In this document: in pieces, positions 14,380 through 23,610 of the stretch
Position numbering within the stretch: position 1 is the first letter of the stretch
Layout of the letters: each line of letters starts with the position of its first letter
Virus record (IMG/VR): IMGVR_UViG_3300008107_000734
Location: 1 to 26,623 of that record
From: a virus
Strand: one strand, 5' to 3'
Length of the DNA stretch: 26,623 nucleotides
Translations under genes and position numbers: made by a program
Notes under the pieces: generated by a model
Seen by the model: the letters and a program-made list of their open reading frames with translations, nothing else
Databases searched by the model: none
What the model was told of the DNA's origin: nothing

Positions 14380-14714
14380 CCGAGCGACGCGAGCAGATGG
14401 CGTCCATGGCCTTGGTGCAGCCGGAGGTGATGGACGCCGTGGTGGACGAGTTGGTCGGTCCACCGATGCCGCCGCTCGCGGAACGGGCGTGGGACGTGTT
14501 CGGTCAACTGAGCGGCACCCGGGCGAGCGGCATGGGGGGCGTCGGCGCGATCACCTACACGGAGATGGATGCCTACCAGCGCCTGACGGGGACGACGCTG
14601 ACCGCCCTTGATGTTGCCCTCGTCCGCGAAGCCGACGCCGCGTTCCTGTCCTACGCATACCGCAAGCTGAAAGCCGCGGGCACCCGCGACGACGACGACT
14701 CTCCGGAGGACTGA
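13873..14714 (+). CDS. Tail assembly chaperone, -1 frameshift fusion product (gpGT-type)
   Basis: A slip of -1 at TTTTTTC (14322-14328) joins the first 152 codons of the short chaperone to the frame that runs from 14328 to the TGA at 14712-14714. The result is about 280 aa. The -1 frame is open right across the junction, reading ...QRFF then RPILDAFRRFVDHHFAVAERR and on to MASMALVQPEV. The added T-like part is 128 aa, mostly helical and acidic at its end (RDDDDSPED). Read alone, the second frame has ATG 14397, but this has no good Shine-Dalgarno, so fusion is the likelier expression. Known G/GT systems use this fusion to bridge tail tube and tape measure. Slip frequency cannot be judged here. 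Confidence 0.8.
14322..14328 (+). promoter_or_regulatory. Programmed -1 ribosomal frameshift slippery site
   Basis: The heptamer T TTT TTC is in the correct X XXY YYZ phase for the zero frame (codons TTT at 14323, TTC at 14326). After a one-base backward slip the codons are TTT TTT and the anticodons can re-pair. It lies 49 bases before the zero-frame stop. I saw no strong downstream hairpin or convincing internal Shine-Dalgarno stimulator. Confidence 0.8.
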
Positions 14715-17700
14715 TGGCCCGCGTAGCACGACTGGGAGTGGTGATTGATTCGTCCGGCGCGAAGCGGGGGGCGGATGAGACGAATACGGCGCTGAACGGC
14801 ATGTCGTCGACGGCGCTCCGTGCACAGCGGGCCATCGTGCAAGCCATGTCCGCGATCGGCGCCGCCATGGGCATTCGTGAAGTGGTGCAGCTGGCCGATT
14901 CGTGGACGCGGCTTGAGGGGCGCCTCAAGACCGTGACCACCTCGGCCGCAGAACTGGCCACCGTGCAGCGCCAGCTGGTGGCCGTCGCGAACACGACGCG
15001 GACGGGGATCGAGGAGACCATTACGCTCTACACGCGGCTGGCGCGGACCGCGGGCGAGCTGGGCATGTCGCAGTCGGATGTCGTGCGCCTCACCGACCTG
15101 ACCGCGAAGACGCTGGTGGTCTCCGGCACGTCCGCAACGCAAGCCTCCGGCGCCTTGCTCCAGTTCTCGCAGGCGCTGGGCGGCGGCGTCGTGCGCGCGG
15201 AAGAGTTCAACAGCATCCTCGAAGGCACGCCCGTCATCGTGCAGGAAGTCGCCAAGTCGATGGGGCTGACGGTTGCTGAACTGCGCCGGCTGGTGATCGC
15301 GGGGGAAGTCACCTCGCAGCAGTTCGCCGAGGCGTTCCTTGACGCGACCGGGCGCATCAACGACAGCTTTTCGGAGCTCGGCCCGACGGTCGAAGGGGCG
15401 CTGACGCAGCTGTCCAATGCGTTCGCGGAAGCAATCGGCCGGGGGAATGCGGCCGGGGGCGCTACGCAGGAGCTGGCCGCCGCCATCATCGAACTGGCGG
15501 CCATGATCCGCGAGAACCAGGCGACGTTCGACGCGATGGGCGAAGCGCTGGCCACCATGCTGCGCTGGGGCACCGCGGCGGCGGACGCGTTCATCAAGGC
15601 CGGGGACGCGGTCGACCGTCTCGGGGATTACATCGCCGGGGCGGCCAAGGCGACCGAGGGCCTTGCCAACTTCGACACGAAGGCGTGGACCGAAGGCATC
15701 ACGATGATGACCAAGGCCAACGCCGAGTATGAGGAGTCCGTCCGCCGGGTGGGGCGTGCGTTGGTCACGACCCGGAAGGAAGCCTCTGGCATGTCATCCG
15801 AAGGCGCGGCGTTCATGCGCAACCTCACCGGCGGGGGCATGGGCGGCTCACTGAGCGCCACCCCGTTCGGTATGATGGGCGGGCTTGGTGGGGGCGCTGC
15901 CGCCGCGTCGCGTGCCCGTGTCGCGCCGGCGGCCAAGGCGGACGCCGACGCCATGCGGGACGCCGCACGCGCCGCCAAGGAGCTGCAGGAGGCCCTCGAT
16001 AAGACCGCCTTCAGCAGCGGGCTGGCGCGTGAGCGCGCCCTCGAAAACGCCAACGCCCTCCGCCAGTTCGTGCAGCCGGTGAAGCTCACGTTCGCCGAAG
16101 TCATGAACCTGATCCAGGCGCAGGAGCGCGCGGCGAACGTGGCCGAAGCGCACGCGGCGGCCGTGCGGCTGGGGATTGCCGACACCATCGCATACAAGGC
16201 GGAGGTGATGACCGCGGCGCAGGTGGAAGACCTGCGGGCGCAAGGGATCAGCCTGACCACGGAGCAGTTGGAGCGACTGGCCGAGGCGAACCGCCGCGTG
16301 GTGGCGGCGCAGAGTGAAGGCGGGTCCTCCCCTGTCGCCGCGACCGAAGACTGGGCCAACTCGATCCGTGACCTCATCGGCGTCGTGCAGCTGCTGGGGC
16401 AAGCGTTCGGCGATGTCGGCCGAACCGTGTCCGGCATCGGCACCGGGGCACAGAGCATCGTGTCGGGGCTGCAGCGGGCGAGCCAGATCAAGAACGCGCA
16501 AGGGCAGGCCGTGGGGATCGGTGGGGCGCTGAGTGGCGCCGCCGGGGTGGCGGGTGTTGTCTCCGGGCTTGGCGCAGCCGGGGCGGTGGTCGGTGGCCTG
16601 GTCCAGATCGGCGACGCGCTTGACGTGTTCGGGCGGAAGGCCAAGGAGCGGGCGCGCGAAATCGCGGAAGCGACGAAGCGGTTCAACGAAGGGATTGCCG
16701 AGTTCCGCACACAGGCGCTTGGGCAGGGGTCCGGCGTCGGCAGCGCTATTCAGCAGGCGTCTCGCGAGTTGCAGGCGCTCATCGCCGAAGCGCAGAAGGC
16801 GTTCCGTGGCAGCGCCCTCAACCGCGAGACGTCCCGCGTGCAGGGATTGTACGACGCCACGCTCGACCGCATCGCCGGCGACTTCTTCACCTCGATCGAG
16901 GACGCGTTCGACCGCCTGAACGGCAACGAGCTGGCGATCAATATCCGGCGCGCTGGGGAAGAACTGCGCGAGCGCGAGAACGCCATCATGGCGCTTCGGA
17001 AGTCGGGCGCGATCACGGCGGAAGAGGAAGCCGCCGCGCTGGTGCGGATCAAGGACCTGTACGACCAGACCGTGGCGAGCATGGAAGCGGCCGCGGCAGC
17101 GGCAGCCGCGGCGGCGGATGCCGAACGAAAGCGCAGGGAAGAAGAGCAAGCCCGCGCCCGCACCGCCTTCGGCCTCGACCTCACCCAGCGCCGGCAGACG
17201 CTGAACGGGGACAGCCGGGGGGCGTTCATCACGGGCCAGACGATCGCGAACAACGCGGCGCTGGCGTCGGCGCAGGAACTGGTCGAAGCGGGCACGATCA
17301 CCCAACAGATGTTTGATGACCTGAAGGTGCTGCTGGGCGATGAACTGGTCGCCGCGCTCAAGGCGTTCGACGAGGCCGCCGCGGAAGCCAAAGTCCAGAC
17401 CATGGAGGACCTCGAAGTCCGGGCGCTGGTGGCGCAGGGCCGCACCGCGGAAGCCGAGCAGCGGCGGATCGAGATCGCCAACCGGCGGGAACTGCTGGGC
17501 GTCACAGACGAGGCGACCCGCGCCGAGATCCTTCGCGTGCAGGCGATCGAGGAAGCGGGGCGGATCGCCGCGGCCGCCGCTGAGGCGGAGCGCGTGCGGC
17601 AGGAGCAGAACGCCGACATCGATCGGCGGTTGATCGACGTGTATAAGATCCTCGACCCGGCCAAGGCCAAGGAACTCGAGCAGCGCCAGAAGGAGATCGA

Positions 17701-18340
17701 CCGCACGAACGAACTGAAAAACGCGGCCGACGATGCGACCCGGGCGCGGCTACAGGAGCTCTACGCCATGGAGGACGCGGCCGAGGCGGCGGTGAAGCTG
17801 GCGAAGGCTCAGGAGGAACAAGCCCGCATCGCCGAAGAGCTGGCGAGCTTCACGAGCTCCCTCAACGTCCAGTACCTCCGCAGCCAGGGGCGCGGGTTCG
17901 ACGCGGACGTGGCGGAGCTCGACGAGTGGCGCACGGAGCAGCGGAAGCGGGCCAGTTCTATCGGCGCGGGCCCGGACGCGTTCGCGCAGATCGACGCCAT
18001 CTACGCCAGTCGGTACAACGACCTCGTGAAGCGCTCCATGGGCATGAACGACCCGATCCAAACGCCGGAGCTGACGCCGTCACAGACGGACTCCACAGTC
18101 CTCGGTGAGGAAACCATCGCGGTGCGCAGTGCGCGCTCGATCACCGAATCCACCGCCCTGCAGCTGGTGGACTACTCGGCCTCGCAGCTGGCCGTACAGC
18201 GGGAGATTCTTGCCGAGATCCGTGGTCGACGCAGTGAAGGCGGGGCTCTCCTCGCCTCGCCCTCCCTCGACCTCATGGAGCGCCAGCTCGGCCAGCGGGC
18301 GAACACGGCAGCCATGCTGCTCGGCGGGAGTGTGCGGTGA
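14714..18340 (+). CDS. Tape measure protein
   Basis: This 1208-aa protein is the tail tape measure, which sets tail length and is ejected ahead of DNA. The N-terminal ~230 residues match the common phage tape measure domain (ELADSWTRLEGRLKTVT-like pattern, then QFSQALGGGVVRAEEFNSILEGTPVIVQ). A long helical body contains a glycine/alanine-rich hydrophobic stretch at about residues 602-636 (membrane-insertion candidate), an Ala run with charged heptads near 793-815, and repeated Glu/Arg/Ala coiled coils to about 1060. No peptidase or lysozyme motif was recognised. At roughly 0.15 nm per residue, the general rule, tail length would be near 180 nm (inference). SD GGAGGA at 14705-14710; ATG in a TGATG overlap with the fusion frame stop. 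Confidence 0.92.
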   Translation: MARVARLGVVIDSSGAKRGADETNTALNGMSSTALRAQRAIVQAMSAIGAAMGIREVVQLADSWTRLEGRLKTVTTSAAELATVQRQLVAVANTTRTGIEETITLYTRLARTAGELGMSQSDVVRLTDLTAKTLVVSGTSATQASGALLQFSQALGGGVVRAEEFNSILEGTPVIVQEVAKSMGLTVAELRRLVIAGEVTSQQFAEAFLDATGRINDSFSELGPTVEGALTQLSNAFAEAIGRGNAAGGATQELAAAIIELAAMIRENQATFDAMGEALATMLRWGTAAADAFIKAGDAVDRLGDYIAGAAKATEGLANFDTKAWTEGITMMTKANAEYEESVRRVGRALVTTRKEASGMSSEGAAFMRNLTGGGMGGSLSATPFGMMGGLGGGAAAASRARVAPAAKADADAMRDAARAAKELQEALDKTAFSSGLARERALENANALRQFVQPVKLTFAEVMNLIQAQERAANVAEAHAAAVRLGIADTIAYKAEVMTAAQVEDLRAQGISLTTEQLERLAEANRRVVAAQSEGGSSPVAATEDWANSIRDLIGVVQLLGQAFGDVGRTVSGIGTGAQSIVSGLQRASQIKNAQGQAVGIGGALSGAAGVAGVVSGLGAAGAVVGGLVQIGDALDVFGRKAKERAREIAEATKRFNEGIAEFRTQALGQGSGVGSAIQQASRELQALIAEAQKAFRGSALNRETSRVQGLYDATLDRIAGDFFTSIEDAFDRLNGNELAINIRRAGEELRERENAIMALRKSGAITAEEEAAALVRIKDLYDQTVASMEAAAAAAAAAADAERKRREEEQARARTAFGLDLTQRRQTLNGDSRGAFITGQTIANNAALASAQELVEAGTITQQMFDDLKVLLGDELVAALKAFDEAAAEAKVQTMEDLEVRALVAQGRTAEAEQRRIEIANRRELLGVTDEATRAEILRVQAIEEAGRIAAAAAEAERVRQEQNADIDRRLIDVYKILDPAKAKELEQRQKEIDRTNELKNAADDATRARLQELYAMEDAAEAAVKLAKAQEEQARIAEELASFTSSLNVQYLRSQGRGFDADVAELDEWRTEQRKRASSIGAGPDAFAQIDAIYASRYNDLVKRSMGMNDPIQTPELTPSQTDSTVLGEETIAVRSARSITESTALQLVDYSASQLAVQREILAEIRGRRSEGGALLASPSLDLMERQLGQRANTAAMLLGGSVR

Positions 18341-21300
18341 ACGTCACCCTCTGGACCGACTACAGCGCGGCCGGTGGCCAGCGGCTCGGGACGCTGGTGC
18401 TCGTGGAGGGGACAGAACGCACCCGCCTCGACGGGAACGAAACCACCACGCTGACCGTCGGCCGGCAGCGGTGGCTCGACCTCGGCGGCGACGTGCGCAT
18501 GGTGGTGCGGGTGGTGTGGCCCGACGGGTCGATCGTCGAGCGGCGCATTTCGCAGGTGGAGACCACGGACACCAGTCCGACCACGGACCTTACCCTCACG
18601 CCCGTCTTTGCCGATCTCGCCAGCGGCGGGCCCATCCTGCGCGTAGTGGCCGGTCGGGTGGCGACGCGCGTGGCGGGGGAGCTCGATGTGGTCACGGCGC
18701 TGGCCACGTATGTCGTGCCCCACAGCGCGGCGACGCGGCTGGGGATGGTGCTCGGCGAGGTGGAAAAGAACCCCGTCGTGCAGTTCGAGCTGGATGCGCC
18801 AACGCCTGCGGCCTTCCTTCTCGACCTGTTCGACAAGGCGAAGTTGGAGATGGAGATCGTCCGCACCAGCGACACGGTGTGGACGCTGCACGGCCGGGCG
18901 CGGCGGGGCAGCACGGTGCCGGCCCTGCGCATCACGGAGGCGCGGAACCAAGCCCGTCTGGCTCTCGCGGTAGACGAACAGCAGCTGGCCACGGTGGTGG
19001 TCCCGTTCGGGGATGCGGACAGCAACGGCGACCGGGCGACCATCGCCACGGCGCGGTGGCAGGTGGCGGGTGTATTGGCCGGTGGGTGGGTCCAACTCCG
19101 CGACCCGGACAATGCCAGCCGCACGCCGATTCTGGTCGACACGCAGTGGCAGGGCGCGTACGTGCGGGACCGCAGCGGCGTCAACGAGCAGATCCTGAAC
19201 TCGCGGGCCAGCGACGGCGCGGTACAACTGGCGAGCACGACGGGGCTGGGCATCGGCTCGCGCGTCTTCCTCGCGTCCGACCCGGCGGGGACGCCGCTGG
19301 TCGAGGTGTACGACGCGTCGGCGGTCGGATCGCGGCGGCGCGTGGTGCCCCTGACGTTGTCCGGAGTCCGCGGCGACGCCAACGAGATCCGCAACGGCCG
19401 CTTTGCCGACGGCCTCACCGACTGGGGCGCGGCCAACCCTACGACCCCGCCGTCGTTCGTCGAGATCCCGCGCAGTGAGCTGGGGGTGACGCGCAATGCC
19501 CAAGCGGATGGAGCGCGGGCAGCGAACATCGGGACCGGCACGCCATTCGCCGTGAAGGGGTTGCCCGCGAACAGCTTCGTGCGCCAGTGGGCCGAACTGC
19601 GCGTGGGTGGGGCGACCTTGCAGGTCAGTGCGGACGCGATCCCGGATATTGGCGGCGGGTTGACGCTGAGCGTGACTCCCGGCCTGCCCGGTGCCTACGT
19701 CGACGACACGCCCTTCACCCTGATCCGCCGAGAACAGCGCACGCTGCTGCTCGACGGGGCGCAGTCGGTGCTCCTCACGCGGCTGCGCTTTCAGGACTCG
19801 AACACCGATGGGCTGCTCGTCGGGCTGTCGGGGACGGTGACCGCCGCCGTCGGGGGATGGGTGTCGTTCCCGCTCACGCTCAGATACGCGACGCCGGGCG
19901 TGCAGGCGGGGGCACTGGTCATGGAGCAGCCGAACCTGACCGTGCCGGCGCTGAGCACCCTGCCGCTGTTTTTCAACGTGCAAAGCGCGACGGTTCCGAC
20001 ACCCACCGGCGCGACGACGGCCACGCTGCCATTCGGCGGGTCCAGCAGCGCCATCACCGTCGGCACCACGCGCCTGCGGTATCGCTTTACCAACAACGAA
20101 CTGTGCGTCTGCCGCGTGACGGCCAACAGCGGCGGGATCCTGACGCTCGAACTTGAATCGCACGCCGCATTTAACACACCGAACCCGACGTTCAGCGGCG
20201 GATTCTACCAGTACGAGGCCAGCGACCAAGTGCTCGCCAACGGCTCGACGTGGACGCTCGACATCACGCGCGAGACGCGCACGCTGCGGTGCAACGGCCC
20301 GCAGACGGCAGGCGCCCTCTCGGTCCCGTTCAAGGCGCAGACGAACATCACCACCCGGAACTGGGGGAGCGGGGATACCATTTCGCTCAATCGCGCGCTG
20401 AGTGCGACGCTGGCGCTGACGGGGGTCACGTCATACACGCCGTCGCCGGACGGCAATACGCTCGTCGTCACCTACGACGCGGCCACGAGCACCATGGACG
20501 ATCTCACCACCCCGGCCGACTGGGGCTTCGGCGACGTGTGGTTCGATTTCGGGAGCGGCGGCACGTTCCGGCTCGACAGCATTGGCGGAGGGACGGCGAG
20601 CTTCGCGGGCAGCGGCGGCAGCCCTACCACCCCGCAGACCGCCACAGCGAGCTGGGCGAAGGTCGACACGTACGCGCTGACGGGCAGTGCGTCGTGGGGC
20701 GCCAATGGGCGGGTGACGCTGAATCTAGCGTCACCTGTCCCTACCGGCCGCAGCTACGCGCGGGGGCTGCCCGTCAACGCCAACTGGGTGACGGGCGCCA
20801 TGCGACTGCACGTGGCGCTGAGCGCGGGGGCGACGAGTGTGCAACTCGCTGGCGTCGACTTCTTCGTGACGGGCAGCGACCCGGCGGCGTCCCTCCGCGG
20901 CGCGGTGTACCGCATTCCAGCGACCGTTTCCACCATCCCGATCCCAGGCAACACGCTGTATGCGGAGTCGACCACACAAGCCAACGGGAGCGGCGTAGCC
21001 TCCATCCCCCTCGTCGCGGCCAACCCCAACGCCATCGCCAACAACGAGGCGGTGACAATCGTCACGCCGCAAATGCTGCGGCCCTCCGACCCCACCACCG
21101 GGAGCGTGGTGCGGCTCACGAGTGCGGCGGGTGGCGGGTCGCATCCGAGCATCTCGGTCCTTACCACGCTGACCGGCGTGCCCGTGACCGTGCCGGCAGG
21201 CACCACCGTGCCGGTCACCGTCTTCGTGACGCTGTCGCTGAGCGCTGGCAGCTACTCGTTGTCCAGTCAACCAAGCGTCGCGCTCGTGGACGGCGCGGGC

Positions 21301-21804
21301 ACGGTGCTGCAGACGGGCGGCATCGCAAGCACCAACGTCACGGTGGCCCAGACGCCCACGATCGTGCGCGTGATTCTGCAGCGGACGCTGACCGAGTCCG
21401 CCACGCTCTTCGTGCGCATGGCCGGTCGCAACAACGACCGGGCCAGATGGATCACCCCGCTCGACGCCATGCTGGTGATCGGCGCCGATGACGACGTCCC
21501 GTTCGTCGCCGGCTCCTGGGCCAACGAACTCGCCATCCGGGGGGCGGAAGAACTCGCGGCCCGCCGCGACCCGGCGGTGGCGGTAACGCTCGACCTCGCC
21601 ACGCTGCGCCGCTGGTCGGATGCGCCAGATGGTGCGCCGGTGGTGGTCGGACAGACGGTGCAGCTGCCGGCCCTTGGGCTCACCCGGCGCGTGCTGACCA
21701 TCGACCGCAGCCTCACCGATCCCGACCGCGTGCGGGTCGAGGTGGGCGTGCAAACGGACCAGCTGACCACACAGGTCGGCCAACTTCTCTCGGGGGCGTC
21801 GTGA
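18337..21804 (+). CDS. Large tail tip/hub protein with long internal beta-rich insertion
   Basis: This 1155-aa protein starts at GTG 18337 in a GTGA overlap with the tape measure gene. Residues ~1-290 read like the N-terminal hub part of siphophage tail-associated proteins (SIVERRISQVETTDTSP, then PAAFLLDLFDKAKLEMEIV and NQARLALAVDEQQLATVVVPFG). The last ~95 residues (WANELAIRGAEELAARRDPAV, then LPALGLTRRVLTIDRSLTDPDRVRVEVG) look like the closing hub segment of the same fold. Between them lie about 700 residues of Thr/Ser/Gly-rich beta sequence. It includes NGRFADGLTDWGAAN near residue 353, a pattern common in carbohydrate-binding jelly-roll modules. It probably sits at the tail tip and may bind the cell surface. 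Exact domain borders are uncertain. Confidence 0.65.
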   Translation: MNVTLWTDYSAAGGQRLGTLVLVEGTERTRLDGNETTTLTVGRQRWLDLGGDVRMVVRVVWPDGSIVERRISQVETTDTSPTTDLTLTPVFADLASGGPILRVVAGRVATRVAGELDVVTALATYVVPHSAATRLGMVLGEVEKNPVVQFELDAPTPAAFLLDLFDKAKLEMEIVRTSDTVWTLHGRARRGSTVPALRITEARNQARLALAVDEQQLATVVVPFGDADSNGDRATIATARWQVAGVLAGGWVQLRDPDNASRTPILVDTQWQGAYVRDRSGVNEQILNSRASDGAVQLASTTGLGIGSRVFLASDPAGTPLVEVYDASAVGSRRRVVPLTLSGVRGDANEIRNGRFADGLTDWGAANPTTPPSFVEIPRSELGVTRNAQADGARAANIGTGTPFAVKGLPANSFVRQWAELRVGGATLQVSADAIPDIGGGLTLSVTPGLPGAYVDDTPFTLIRREQRTLLLDGAQSVLLTRLRFQDSNTDGLLVGLSGTVTAAVGGWVSFPLTLRYATPGVQAGALVMEQPNLTVPALSTLPLFFNVQSATVPTPTGATTATLPFGGSSSAITVGTTRLRYRFTNNELCVCRVTANSGGILTLELESHAAFNTPNPTFSGGFYQYEASDQVLANGSTWTLDITRETRTLRCNGPQTAGALSVPFKAQTNITTRNWGSGDTISLNRALSATLALTGVTSYTPSPDGNTLVVTYDAATSTMDDLTTPADWGFGDVWFDFGSGGTFRLDSIGGGTASFAGSGGSPTTPQTATASWAKVDTYALTGSASWGANGRVTLNLASPVPTGRSYARGLPVNANWVTGAMRLHVALSAGATSVQLAGVDFFVTGSDPAASLRGAVYRIPATVSTIPIPGNTLYAESTTQANGSGVASIPLVAANPNAIANNEAVTIVTPQMLRPSDPTTGSVVRLTSAAGGGSHPSISVLTTLTGVPVTVPAGTTVPVTVFVTLSLSAGSYSLSSQPSVALVDGAGTVLQTGGIASTNVTVAQTPTIVRVILQRTLTESATLFVRMAGRNNDRARWITPLDAMLVIGADDDVPFVAGSWANELAIRGAEELAARRDPAVAVTLDLATLRRWSDAPDGAPVVVGQTVQLPALGLTRRVLTIDRSLTDPDRVRVEVGVQTDQLTTQVGQLLSGAS

Positions 21805-22580
21805 GTATCTGGATCGACAACCGGCCTGTGACGAGCATCGCCGGGGCGCGGCCGGTGCGGCTGAGCGGCTTCCTGACCGCCCCTCGGGGGCAGCGGACGG
21901 TGACCGGTGTGCCGGGGCGGCTGGCTCCGGTGGTGGGCTCACGGCAAGCCCCGGAACCCCGGCGTGGCGGCATGACGCTGCGGGTGCCGCTGGCCACGCT
22001 CACTGACCGCCCCGCGGCCATCGCGACCGTCGAGGCGGCACTGGCAGACGCGATCCGGAGCATCCGCACCGCCGACCGTCCTGGTGTCCATACGCGGTGT
22101 GTGGCGGAAAGCATCGTCTGGTCTGAAATCCCCAACGCGCCCGGCCTGACCATCCCTTCCCTGCTCTGCGACATCGTATGGCTGGCCGTGGATGGCGGCA
22201 CAGAGGACTGGCCGGCCGACCCGCCGGTGTTGCTCGGAACGGGTAGAACTTCTATCCCGCTCGGCTCCCTGCCCTCCGGCGGCTGGCTGTTCGCCTGGGG
22301 TGGCACGAGCCCGCTGACGATCACGTACACGCCGGCGAATGGGGTCACACCCTCCACGTGCACCATCACGCAAGCCCTCGCCACCGGGGAGCATCTCGCG
22401 GGCGATCTCGACACGGGCGACCTCTGGTTCGTGACCGCGTCGACGCGCACGCGCGTGTCGAGCGTCGTCGGCGAGTTGCCGGTGCTTGACCCGGCGGATG
22501 CCTTGGGGAGCGTCCCCCCCACACTGTCCCTCTCCTCCGGCACGGGATTGCTCCTCCCCTCCACCCGGTTTCGCCTCTGA
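21801..22580 (+). CDS. Distal tail (Dit)-like protein
   Basis: This 259-aa protein starts at GTG 21801 in a 4-nt overlap with the hub gene. The N-terminal half is consistent with a ring-forming distal tail domain (RLSGFLTAPRGQRTVTGVPGR, then MTLRVPLATLTDRPAAIATVEAAL). The C-terminal half has a galectin-like pattern seen in Dit proteins (GGWLFAWGGTSPLTITYTP... with HLAGDLDTGDLWF). The usual siphophage order is tape measure, Dit, hub; here the Dit-like gene comes after the large hub-like protein, so the order is altered or the assignments are swapped. It is probably a tail tip component; the Dit label is moderate. Confidence 0.55.
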   Translation: MSIWIDNRPVTSIAGARPVRLSGFLTAPRGQRTVTGVPGRLAPVVGSRQAPEPRRGGMTLRVPLATLTDRPAAIATVEAALADAIRSIRTADRPGVHTRCVAESIVWSEIPNAPGLTIPSLLCDIVWLAVDGGTEDWPADPPVLLGTGRTSIPLGSLPSGGWLFAWGGTSPLTITYTPANGVTPSTCTITQALATGEHLAGDLDTGDLWFVTASTRTRVSSVVGELPVLDPADALGSVPPTLSLSSGTGLLLPSTRFRL

Positions 22581-23320
22581 TGCGTGAATCGACCAAAGCG
22601 CTCGCTCCCCGCTCGCGGGCCCTCGAATCGCTCGACTTCCGCGACGGCGCGGTGTTCGAGCCGAGCACGGGGATCTTCGTCGCCCGCAGCGGCCAGCGGT
22701 ATACGTGGAGCCGAGGGGCCACCCTCGCCGGCGTGAACGCCGTGGGCGGCACCTACACCGCCCCCGCGACCCTGCCCGGCTTCGAGAGCGCGAACAACAC
22801 GCTCGGCCTGAACCTCGGGACGGCGGATGTGTTGCGTGGTCCGGTGGTCGGCTGGCTGCCGCAAGAGCTGTCGGGCGAGATGCTGTTCGTCGAGCGCGGG
22901 GCGCGCGTGGGCACCGCGGGCGATACGCTGCTGTCCATCGCCGGCGACGACCCGGGCACGGGGGTTCGGCTGTTCCTCGACACCACGGGGACGGCCTCGG
23001 GTTTCTACCGCCTCACGTACCACAACGGGAGCACGTCAGTCAGCGCCACGCTGTCCAGCGGGCAGCCCACCGCGGGGCAGCTGGTGCGCCTCCGGTGGCT
23101 CTGGAGCGCGGCGGGGCTGACCCTGCGCCAGAGCATCAACGGCGGCGCGTTCACGAGTGCGACGAGCGGGGCGCTGGCCCTGCCCGCTGCGTTCGCGGCC
23201 GGTACGCGCGTGCGCATTGGTCGTCGTGGCATCACGCAGAACCCCGCGCCGCTCACGCTGCTGTCGCTGCTCATCGCGCCAGGGACGCTCACCGACGCGC
23301 AGTTCGACGAGGGCTGGTAA
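22580..23320 (+). CDS. LamG / concanavalin A-like tail protein
   Basis: This 246-aa protein resembles a single concanavalin A-like jelly-roll module as found in phage tail fibres and tip proteins. The signs are strand-rich sequence with GEMLFVERGARVGTAGDTLLSI, then VRLFLDTTGTASGFYRLTYHNG, then GQLVRLRWLWSAAGLTLRQSINGG, followed by a strand-turn end TLLSLLIAPGTLTDAQFDEGW. The final segment matches the LamG tail phrase about a small arrow or fraction along the polymer in many such proteins. ATG 22580 overlaps the Dit stop by one base. A receptor or glycan binding role at the tail tip is inferred from fold and position. Confidence 0.65.
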   Translation: MRESTKALAPRSRALESLDFRDGAVFEPSTGIFVARSGQRYTWSRGATLAGVNAVGGTYTAPATLPGFESANNTLGLNLGTADVLRGPVVGWLPQELSGEMLFVERGARVGTAGDTLLSIAGDDPGTGVRLFLDTTGTASGFYRLTYHNGSTSVSATLSSGQPTAGQLVRLRWLWSAAGLTLRQSINGGAFTSATSGALALPAAFAAGTRVRIGRRGITQNPAPLTLLSLLIAPGTLTDAQFDEGW

Positions 23321-23610
23321 TGAGCACCCGAGTCCTGCAGGGGGTGGTCATCTCCACCACGCGCCCCACGCTCTCCCGCCTCGCGTTCCGCTGGCGCTAC
23401 ACGTTGGCCGAGCAGGTCGCGATTGAGGTGGCAGAGGAATCCCACGCCGACGCCACCGTCCGCGCGACGCTGCGCATTCTCCGGCAGTCACTGGCCGAAG
23501 CGTCCGACATCGACCCGACCGACCCGCGCACCGTGGAAGGCGTGCAGTATCACGCGGCGCTGGGCCTCATCGCCCCCGAGCGTGTCGCGCAGATTCTGGC
23601 GCCGGCATGA
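23320..23610 (+). CDS. Small helical tail-region protein, unknown
   Basis: This 96-aa protein is not recognised. It starts with a strand-like segment (RVLQGVVISTTRPTLSRLAFRWRYTL) and then is helical and acidic, with VEGVQYHAALGLIAPERVAQIL near the end. The open frame runs far upstream but that part is shadow of the LamG-like gene; ATG 23320 in a TAATG overlap is the sensible start. It is coupled by 4 nt to the DUF1353 gene. No function is proposed beyond membership of the tail operon. Confidence 0.7.
   Translation: MSTRVLQGVVISTTRPTLSRLAFRWRYTLAEQVAIEVAEESHADATVRATLRILRQSLAEASDIDPTDPRTVEGVQYHAALGLIAPERVAQILAPA

Noticed and set aside
12334-14463. 709-codon open frame on the minus strand
   Set aside because: It lies antisense to tail terminator, tail tube and chaperone genes and has the same low-complexity Arg/Gly/Ala composition; no start signal or motif supports it.
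14397-14714. Second tail chaperone frame as an independently started gene at ATG 14397
   Set aside because: No convincing Shine-Dalgarno precedes the ATG, and the frame is open back through the slippery heptamer, so expression as a -1 fusion is more likely.
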